From: an uncultured Treponema sp.
GTDB lineage: Bacteria; Spirochaetota; Spirochaetia; Treponematales; Treponemataceae
DNA length: 5,097 nt
Assembly: GCA_905373565.1 (NCBI GenBank)
Contig: CAJPTT010000205.1
Location: 1-5,097 of the forward strand
Direction: 5' to 3'
Below are positions 4,999 to 5,097 of this stretch, one piece after another. Position numbers and translations under genes: made by a program. The notes under the pieces were generated by a model, which was given only the letters and a program-made list of their open reading frames with translations, was not told the DNA's origin and did no database searches. The stretch's first letter is position 1. Every line of letters starts with the position of its first letter.

Positions 4999-5028
4999 TT
5001 AAAATTGAACAACTGAACAAAGTGTCAA
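4999..5028 (-). promoter_or_regulatory. Candidate promoter of the AraC-family gene
   Basis: A perfect TTGACA (5028-5023) is followed by 18 nt and TTTTAA (5004-4999), or by 19 nt and TTTAAA, both poor -10 matches. Initiation would fall near 4992, just before the ATG at 4987. The -35 lies in the middle of the nested inverted repeat at 5003-5047, so repression there, for example by the regulator itself, is possible. Confidence 0.3.
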
Positions 5029-5047
5029 CTTTGGAAGTTGTTCAATT
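5003..5047. repeat. Nested inverted repeat upstream of the AraC-family gene
   Basis: The outer arms AATTGAACAACT (5003-5014) and AGTTGTTCAATT (5036-5047) are perfect 12-bp complements. Inside them, CAAAGT (5018-5023) and ACTTTG (5028-5033) form a second 6-bp pair around GTCA. The left side also contains the direct repeat GAACAA (5007-5012 and 5015-5020). AraC-type proteins often bind repeated half-sites, so autoregulation is plausible. The repeat is certain, the function is not. Confidence 0.6.
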
Positions 5048-5048
5048 A

Positions 5049-5064
5049 GTACGCGATAGCGTAC
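5049..5064. repeat. Short palindrome GTACGC-GATA-GCGTAC
   Basis: Perfect 6-bp arms around a GATA tetranucleotide begin 1 nt after the nested repeat at 5003-5047. It has the same form as the palindrome at 5079-5094: 6-bp arms with GC at the inner ends and a 4-nt loop starting with G and ending with A. Role unknown. Confidence 0.5.
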
Positions 5065-5078
5065 ATACAATCTGCGAT

Positions 5079-5094
5079 GTTTGCGTAAGCAAAC
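5079..5094. repeat. Short palindrome GTTTGC-GTAA-GCAAAC
   Basis: Perfect 6-bp arms around GTAA. In plus-strand RNA the loop would be a GNRA-type tetraloop. With the similar palindrome at 5049-5064 it may be part of a dispersed intergenic repeat that continues beyond the window. No gene start is visible in 5021-5097. Confidence 0.5.
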
Positions 5095-5097
5095 TCG

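Noticed and set aside
5003..5097. Possible CRISPR array or transposon end
   Set aside because: The palindromes differ in sequence, are not regularly spaced with unique spacers, and no transposase or target-site duplication is visible.

Overview
The window looks like chromosomal DNA from a host-associated spirochaete, most likely an oral-type Treponema. The main reason is the small membrane protein at 2676-3293. It matches the Trep_Strep/MptD class of ECF transporter S components, a family known to be multiplied in Treponema denticola and present in some streptococci. Genus is an inference and species cannot be called. Base composition is uneven: 14 of the first 60 bases are G or C, against 36 of 60 at 601-660 inside the transporter ATPase and 23 of 60 at 3541-3600 inside the toxin gene.

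Layout, left to right. (1) Positions 1-254, minus strand: the first ~84 codons of a winged-helix-type protein that runs off the left edge. Its upstream region (255-396) holds two candidate promoters and two inverted repeats. (2) Positions 397-3293, minus strand: a compact three-gene ECF (energy-coupling factor) importer operon transcribed right to left, with S component, T component (CbiQ/EcfT-like) and a double ATPase carrying both ABC domains in one chain. The substrate is unknown. A perfect 11-bp inverted repeat sits at the predicted transcription start of the operon and touches the ribosome binding site of its first gene. (3) Positions 3294-3474: divergent control region between the ECF operon and a type II toxin-antitoxin pair. 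(4) Positions 3475-4009, plus strand: brnT (RelE-like RNase toxin) and brnA (ribbon-helix-helix antitoxin), overlapping. Two overlapping perfect palindromes cover the brnT promoter, and the right one includes the start codon. (5) Positions 4010-4987, minus strand: an AraC-family regulator whose stop codon abuts that of brnA with no spacer. (6) Positions 4988-5097: its upstream region, with a nested inverted repeat and two short hairpin-forming palindromes, cut by the window end.

How the parts may work together: the AraC regulator probably controls the ECF importer lying downstream on the same strand. The importer promoter has a good -10 but no recognisable -35, as is common for activator-dependent promoters. 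The brnTA module lies between regulator and transporter in the opposite orientation, as if inserted there, and appears to carry its own autoregulatory site. No wholly new system is evident. The most unusual content is the arrangement of palindromes at the brnT and ECF promoters, and a brnT message that may be leaderless.
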